DNA of 24,430 nt from Prolixibacteraceae bacterium (GTDB lineage: Bacteria; Bacteroidota; Bacteroidia; Bacteroidales; Prolixibacteraceae), in NCBI GenBank assembly GCA_003516705.1, contig DPCJ01000130.1, positions 1,866 through 26,295 of the forward strand, written 5' to 3'. A model generated the notes under the pieces. The model did not search any database. It saw only the letters and a list, made by a program, of their open reading frames with translations, and was not told the origin of the DNA. Every line of letters starts with the position of its first letter. The stretch's first letter is position 1. The position numbers and the translations under genes are program-made. Positions 23,553-24,430 of the stretch are shown here, in pieces.

Positions 23553-24164
23553 TTATTCTTCAGCAGCTTCGTCTTCGTCATCTTCAACAATCGCAGCAGC
23601 AGAGCCGGCAGCCGAACGGGCAGCACGGGTAATTGTAACTGCCACAACAACATTCGATTTTGTGTCGAGGAATTCAATGTTTTCCATTTTCAGGTCGGCA
23701 ACTTTAACGCTCTGTCCAATCCCTAATTTGGTTACGTTAATATCGATGGTGTCAGGCAAATCTTTTGCAAGCGCTTTCACTTTTAACCGACGCAGGTTTG
23801 TTTTTAGTTTACCCCCTGTTTTAGTACCTTTTGCAACACCTATAATTTTAATCGGAAGATCAACTTTTACAGGTTTGTTTTCTTCAACTCTAAGAAAATC
23901 AATGTGCATAGCCTGTTCTTCAACTGCATGCCACTGAATATCCTGCAAAATTGCCTGATAGCTTTTCCCGTCGATATCGAGGTTTACCAGGTAAACATCG
24001 GGTGTGTAAACCAATGGGCGTAATTCGCTGAATGAAATAGAAAAGTGAATGGTTTCGTTTGCACCGTACAAAACGGCTGGAACACTTTCCTGAGAACGGA
24101 TTTTTTTGGCTTCTTTTTTACCAAGGCTTGTTCTCAATTGCCCTTTTACTAATAAAGTTTTCAT
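23553..24164 (-). CDS. rplY: 50S ribosomal protein L25, Ctc form
   Basis: This 203-residue 5S-rRNA-binding protein consists of the N-terminal L25 domain (about 1-92: LRTSLGKKEAKKIRSQESVPAVLYG, HIDFLRV) followed by the CTC beta domain (about 95-180: IKIIGVAKGTKTGGKLKTNLR). A low-complexity acidic/alanine tail follows (AAGSAAAIVEDDEDEAAEE). The long form is normal in Bacteroidota. It lies downstream of prs with a 116-bp gap that holds its own promoter (24269-24299) and a small hairpin, TTCCGT/ACGGAA at 24204-24221, within the leader. Confidence 0.95.
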   Translation of the reverse strand: MKTLLVKGQLRTSLGKKEAKKIRSQESVPAVLYGANETIHFSISFSELRPLVYTPDVYLVNLDIDGKSYQAILQDIQWHAVEEQAMHIDFLRVEENKPVKVDLPIKIIGVAKGTKTGGKLKTNLRRLKVKALAKDLPDTIDINVTKLGIGQSVKVADLKMENIEFLDTKSNVVVAVTITRAARSAAGSAAAIVEDDEDEAAEE

Positions 24165-24268
24165 TTTAAATAATTTACGTTAACAATTATGGTACTCAGT
24201 CCATTCCGTGAATTAACGGAACAACAGCATGCATAAGTAACAATGCTCTGCTTACGGAAAAAGCGGTG

Positions 24269-24299
24269 CAAATGTATAAATTATCTGTAATAAAGCGAA
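24269..24299 (-). promoter_or_regulatory. promoter of the rplY-pth-hslR-DUF4924 genes
   Basis: On the minus strand, TACATTTG (24276-24269) is a perfect TAnnTTTG -7 box. A TTCG -33 element (24299-24296) lies 19 nt upstream, inside the last codons of prs. The leader of about 98 nt contains the hairpin at 24204-24221, which may be a site of control by L25 (inference). Confidence 0.6.
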
Positions 24300-24430
24300 C
24301 TGATTGACTGATTTTTATAAACTCTTTTAATGGCCTGGGCAAATGCTTCAGCAACCGAAATGTACTGAATTTTGCTTCCCACGTTTTTGAGCGTTTGAAT
24401 AGAATCGGTGAAATAAACTGCCTCAAGTTC
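24281..24430 (-). CDS. prs: ribose-phosphate pyrophosphokinase, C-terminal 49 residues
   Basis: The minus strand from the window edge encodes LEAVYFTDSIQ, then IQYISVAEAFAQAIKRVYKN and QSISSLYYR before TAA at 24283-24281. This is the C-terminus of PRPP synthetase (typical xxVTDTIP, SVAxLFAEAI, SISSLF). The enzyme makes PRPP from ribose 5-phosphate and ATP. The catalytic part lies outside the window. The order prs-rplY-pth is common in bacteria and supports the call. Confidence 0.85.
   Translation of the reverse strand, partial: ELEAVYFTDSIQTLKNVGSKIQYISVAEAFAQAIKRVYKNQSISSLYYR

Noticed and set aside
24165..24280. tRNA gene between prs and rplY
   Set aside because: No cloverleaf or T-loop sequence was found; the stretch is a leader with one small hairpin.

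Overview
The window looks like chromosomal DNA of a Bacteroidota bacterium, probably of the Marinilabiliales/Prolixibacteraceae type. That placement is my inference from gene content: DUF4831 and DUF4924 proteins, a Ctc-type L25, a POT transporter starting MFKNHPKGL, and the order prs-rplY-pth-S4 protein. Upstream regions also carry TTG...TAnnTTTG promoters, the Bacteroidota pattern, and Shine-Dalgarno sequences are mostly weak.

Layout. 1-1.0 kb: 3' part of a D-serine dehydratase/D-threonine aldolase-like gene and an unknown gene, then about 0.7 kb of gene-free DNA with decayed repeats. 1.7-7.4 kb (minus): a tight four-gene unit nnr - DUF4831 - MFS transporter - pepD, ending in a strong terminator. 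7.6-9.1 kb: a POT-family peptide transporter. With pepD and the MFS carrier this gives the left half a peptide-uptake and dipeptide-hydrolysis theme. 9.2-11.6 kb: a receiver domain with a membrane anchor, then a two-gene operon of an exported alpha/beta hydrolase and an exported TIM-barrel sugar isomerase-like protein.

11.6-16.8 kb is accessory DNA. It contains REPIN-like paired palindromes. One copy encloses exactly a GIY-YIG endonuclease gene that now has two in-frame stops. After a YitT-family gene come a 3'-end relic of a second lnt gene, another REPIN-like element, a truncated HEPN toxin gene with its intact MNT antitoxin, and two unknown ORFs. The ORFs are bounded by cassette-specific inverted GTTAGC boxes and separated by sites of about 130 bp that look like integron attC sites. 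No integrase is present. Then follow a cluster of palindromes, a conserved unknown gene, a MITE-like copy of the REPIN, and a perfectly phased array of fourteen 21-bp units with palindromic cores between two convergent genes.

16.8-24.4 kb returns to housekeeping genes: lnt with a 5'-nucleotidase split over two genes (one minus operon), a LysM-like/amidase cell-wall hydrolase, a DCC thiol oxidoreductase, a possible 33-residue membrane protein, and the minus cluster prs - rplY - pth - S4 protein - DUF4924.

The candidates most worth following up are the GIY-YIG gene enclosed by REPIN halves, the attC-like cassette array carrying a damaged MNT/HEPN pair, and the 21-bp phased palindrome array. 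All calls come from reading the sequence; no database search was run.
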